NCBI GenBank assembly: GCA_963978545.1
Contig: OZ021721.1
Span: 38,241,348-38,305,347, forward strand
Length of the DNA stretch: 64,000 nt
Reading direction: 5' to 3'
From: Linyphia triangularis
Lineage: Eukaryota; Arthropoda; Arachnida; Araneae; Linyphiidae
Shown piece after piece: positions 61,026-64,000 of this stretch; the first letter of the stretch is position 1; the number at the start of each line of letters is the position of its first letter. The notes beneath the pieces were generated by a model. That model saw only the letters and a list, made by a program, of their open reading frames with translations, had not been told where the DNA came from and ran no database searches. Both the position numbers and the translations under genes were made by a program.

Positions 61026-61751
61026 TTAAGGCGTCTTCTCACTTTAGGCACCTCGAAAATAGGCTATTTTCGCGATTTTTTTTCGAGGATTTTTGCAAAC
61101 AATTATGGGATAAAATGGATCCTATATAATAAACACATCTTTCAAGTACAAGAAAAATTTTATTTTTTATTTTTTTGAACAATTATTATAATAAAATAGT
61201 AGCATCGAAAAACCCGTGTAGAAATGTAATGTTCGTGGCTTGTTGATGAAATTTCGGAAACTATCCAGCCGATTGTCATGAAATTTGAATGACATATTCT
61301 TCATAGTTATGGCTATAGCGCATATCATCAGATTTTTGATATTCGCGAAAATAACAAAATGGCGCACGTTTTTCAAAAAAGTAAAAAAAAACACGTTTTT
61401 TTGCAGTTTTTTGTAAAAAAAAAATACTTCAAATCAAAATTTCAAAAATCTGATAATATGAGCTCTAGCCATAACTATGAAGAATATGTCATTCAAATTT
61501 CATGACAATCGGCTGGATAGTTTCCGAAATTTCATCAACAAGCCACGAACATTACATTTCTACACTGGTTTTTCGATGCTACTGTTTTATTATAATAATT
61601 GTTCAAAAAAATAATTTTTTTCTTCTTGTACTTGAAAGATGTGTTTATTATATAGGATCCATTTTATCCCATAATTGTTTGCAAAAATCCTCGAAAAAAA
61701 ATCACGAAAATAGCCTATTTTCGAGGTGCCTAAAGTGAGAAGACGCCTTAA
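61026..61751. mobile_element. TTAA-flanked hairpin element, copy 2 (726 bp)
   Basis: Same element as 18473-19212: TTAA-GGCGTCTTCTCACTTTAG and the exact inverse end, with arms of about 313 bp (61026-61339 and 61440-61751) around an A/T-rich loop. Small differences from copy 1 include a shorter A run in the loop. Its right TTAA (61748-61751) is also the left TTAA of the next MITE. The frames 60984-61178, 61167-61394, 61502-61738 and 61590-61784 all read through the arms and are not genes. Confidence 0.88.
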
Positions 61752-62181
61752 CCCATTAAAGACCATTTTGAAATTAATAAACAATCATTGTTTTTAACTT
61801 TTACCTTGTTTACTTAGAACATTTAAAGTGCATTTTGAATTTTCCAGATTTTTTGGAAAATTATTTTTATGATTTTTAAAAAGCACTAGGTGGAACCAGA
61901 ATCGCTATTTATTAGTACACTGTTAAAAAAATTTGTCCACCATGCACCAAAATTTGGTTCCCATTTAGCTGCCACCAACATTTGGTGCTTAGTTTCGCGA
62001 TTTAATGGTACTTACGGTCCGAGGTTGCACCATTAAATCGTGAAACTAAGCACCACATGTTGGTGGCAGCTAAATGGGAACCAATTTTTGGTGCAAGGTG
62101 GAACACATTTTTTAACAGTGTAAAGAAAAAACTAAAACTTCGATTGGCAAGTTTTCTTGCAAACCGTCGTTAATGGGTTAA
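61748..62181. mobile_element. TTAA MITE with CCCATTAA ends, host of a nested MITE
   Basis: The left end TTAA-CCCATTAAAGACC and the right end GTCGTTAATGGG-TTAA form inverted repeats of about 12 bp with one mismatch. CCC...GGG next to TTAA is the typical piggyBac-type end. The 434 bp span includes the 203 bp palindromic MITE at 61918-62120; without it and one TA the element is about 229 bp. No coding sequence. Confidence 0.75.
61918..62120. mobile_element. Palindromic TA MITE P, copy 2 (203 bp), nested
   Basis: Identical in length to 34114-34316 and differing at about four positions (for example GGTACTTACGG against GGTGCTTACGG, and GAACACATTTTTT against GAACAAAATTTTT). TA flanks at 61916-61917 and 62121-62122. 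It lies inside the TTAA MITE 61748-62181, so it inserted later. Confidence 0.95.
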
Positions 62182-64000
62182 TGAACATTTTAACAGCTAG
62201 TAAAGCTAAATGCATTTTCACAAAACCAACAGTTTTATTAACGAAGTACAAGCATTTAATTTGACTTAGATAAAGTCATTGGATCAATTTAATAAATTTT
62301 AATTTGAAAGGATTTGATTGGAGTTATTCATATGTTTCTAATGTATTTTGAAAGCGAATATCTTTGATCTTCAGAATTATTCATTTTTAAAATATTATTT
62401 ATGGTATCGATTAGATATTTTATGTAGATGCAAGAGAGATTCTCAAAGTTTGAGTTTAATGTTTTTAAAATGGTAAGAAGAAGTTGTGTTACACATTGAA
62501 AAAAAATATTTCCTCTTTTGTGCTGAACATATTCGAAGAGCTTTCATTCAAAACGGAACTCATCAAATTTTGAAACAGTTTTGTATTGATAATCTTTTGT
62601 AACATGCTGCGCTAGTAATGTATGTGATTTAACATTTTATACCAGTCTAAATTTTGTGAACAACAAATTGTTTCAGTCTAAAGTATGCGTAATAGAATTT
62701 TCTAAGATATGTTCCACTCAAAATGCAACATTTAAATTACTAAAGGCAAGATTTATTATGTATTTATTCTCAAATTTCTTTCTTTTTTAAGAAATGGTGA
62801 GTACCTCAAGCTCATTAAAGTTTGTCGTTTTTTCTAATTAAAATGACACCAACACTATATTTTTAGCTTAATTAGAAATTTATTTTTTTACTAGTTTAAG
62901 TTGCAGTAGCAACAATAGAAAGCCGAATTCTGAATCAAAATCAATAACAATTTTTATTCTTTTAATGATTTAAAAAAATTCTTTATATCTGCCTAATTCA
63001 AATGGCATCAACATTATTTTTTACCTAATTAAACGTTTTGTTTTCACTAATTGAAGTTCTGACACTAGTAGCGATAGAAATCCGCAACGTTTTCTTTAAT
63101 CTTCAATTTCTTAAAACTTTGTTTTGTGTCCTTTAAGCTGCGAAGTTGTTTTTTTATGTGATCGCAAATATATCTTAATATTTTTTTGCTTACAATATAA
63201 ATAGATATTCTATAAAACAATGCATTTATTGTCTTAAATTTCATCATTGAATTTTTATAAGAAAATTAAAAAATGAAGAAAAAAAGTGCATTTAATTTCA
63301 ATTTTTTGAAAAAAAAAATTTATTTTTAAAAATAAACCAGAGTATTTTATCTTAAATCTAAATACATAATTTTTTAAAAAATATTATTGGATGTCACGGA
63401 ATTTTGTTTCTTCATTTTGAAAAATAACTAAAAATGTACAAAAAGTTGAAATTTTAAAAGTATTGGGCAAGATTTTTCTTTCAACCACTTCATTCAAGTT
63501 TGTTGACACCTTCTCCTGCTAATAAGGTTGAAAAATATTATAGCCAAATTAAAATAACTTTTCATATACTACTGAGATGATTGTTGTATGCTTAGTTTTT
63601 GAATGCCGAATAACGGATTTTTTGTCTACCAATTTTTTCTTTTTTTTTCTTTACCGTAGCATCAATAAAGTTTGAAAAAAAAACAACAAAATCCTAAAAC
63701 TTATTAATACTTTTTACTTTAACTACCCTATATACAATATGAGTTATTAAAGTATTGTATTTGGTCAACAAATTTTTTTCGATTTTTTGAATTTCGACAC
63801 GTTATGAAACATTCTGAGTTAAATAAAACTGGCTTCGAATTTTTTATGGCGGTTTGTGGTGGGGGCTATAGCCTACAATATTCTACTTTTGTATTCAGAA
63901 TAGTGGCGGCCATGAGACATTTCATTAAGGTTTTAGCAAAATAGCGCATGCGCATAAGGTAGTTGCCATTTAAAAATTTATGTTTTTCAGCAATTATAAA
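62182..64000. other. A+T-rich end of window, no supported gene
   Basis: No element ends, RNA or reading frame is supported. The last 150 bp (TGGCGGTTTGTGGTGGGGGC, GTGGCGGCCATGAGAC) is less A+T-rich but not open. Confidence 0.5.

Overview
This 64 kb window looks like non-coding, repeat-rich DNA from a large, very A+T-rich animal genome (roughly 70 % A+T by eye). The evidence is eukaryotic throughout: tRNA-derived SINEs with RNA polymerase III boxes and target-site duplications, non-LTR reverse-transcriptase relics, a Tc1-type transposase relic, many TA- or TTAA-flanked MITEs, and long AT and AAAT microsatellites. An arthropod, possibly an arachnid, fits the mix, but that is a guess; no host gene is present to anchor it. 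I found no convincing host exon, intact open reading frame, rRNA, functional tRNA, CRISPR array or operon. Almost all long open reading frames are translations of repeats or microsatellites, or chance frames in A+T-rich DNA. The window is probably intergenic or lies inside a very large intron.

Layout. 0-8.4 kb: an old, diverged set of duplicated non-coding blocks (three block types, seven copies). It is interrupted by a roughly 0.52 kb inverted-repeat MITE (3.14-3.66 kb), a roughly 1 kb foldback element (4.37-5.37 kb) and a small hairpin (6.85 kb). 8.8-16 kb: SINEs, a 5'-truncated LINE reverse transcriptase on the minus strand (11.6-12.96 kb), and a tRNA-like unit repeated at a 339 bp spacing. 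18.5-19.2 kb: a 740 bp TTAA-flanked hairpin element, with a second copy at 61.0-61.75 kb. 22.7-23.4, 36.2-37.1 and 57.1-58.0 kb: three copies of one TA-flanked mariner-like non-autonomous element. 31-34.3 kb: three TA-flanked MITEs, one carrying a nested SINE. 35.5-36 kb: a perfect hairpin and an AAAT array. 39.8-43.6 kb: SINEs, an internally deleted Tc1 element with a recognisable transposase C-terminus, and a jockey-like reverse-transcriptase relic split by a SINE. 48.6-52.5 kb: two SINEs, a small coding-like relic, an 893 bp TTAA MITE and a 240 bp TA array. 56-62.2 kb: another SINE, mariner-like copy C, a CAGGGTGTC MITE, and a compact nest of three DNA elements.

How the parts relate. At least five Family A and nine Family B SINEs are present. 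All five Family A copies keep recognisable 12-15 bp target-site duplications. Families A and B share a CAACCAA-type 3' end with no poly(A), suggesting that one LINE mobilised both. The DNA elements fall into TA-target (Tc1/mariner-like) and TTAA-target (piggyBac-like) groups. None has an intact transposase here, so they depended on enzymes encoded elsewhere. The most unusual structures are the long hairpin elements, especially the two TTAA foldbacks whose arms carry a matched substitution, and the nested insertion at 61.0-62.2 kb.
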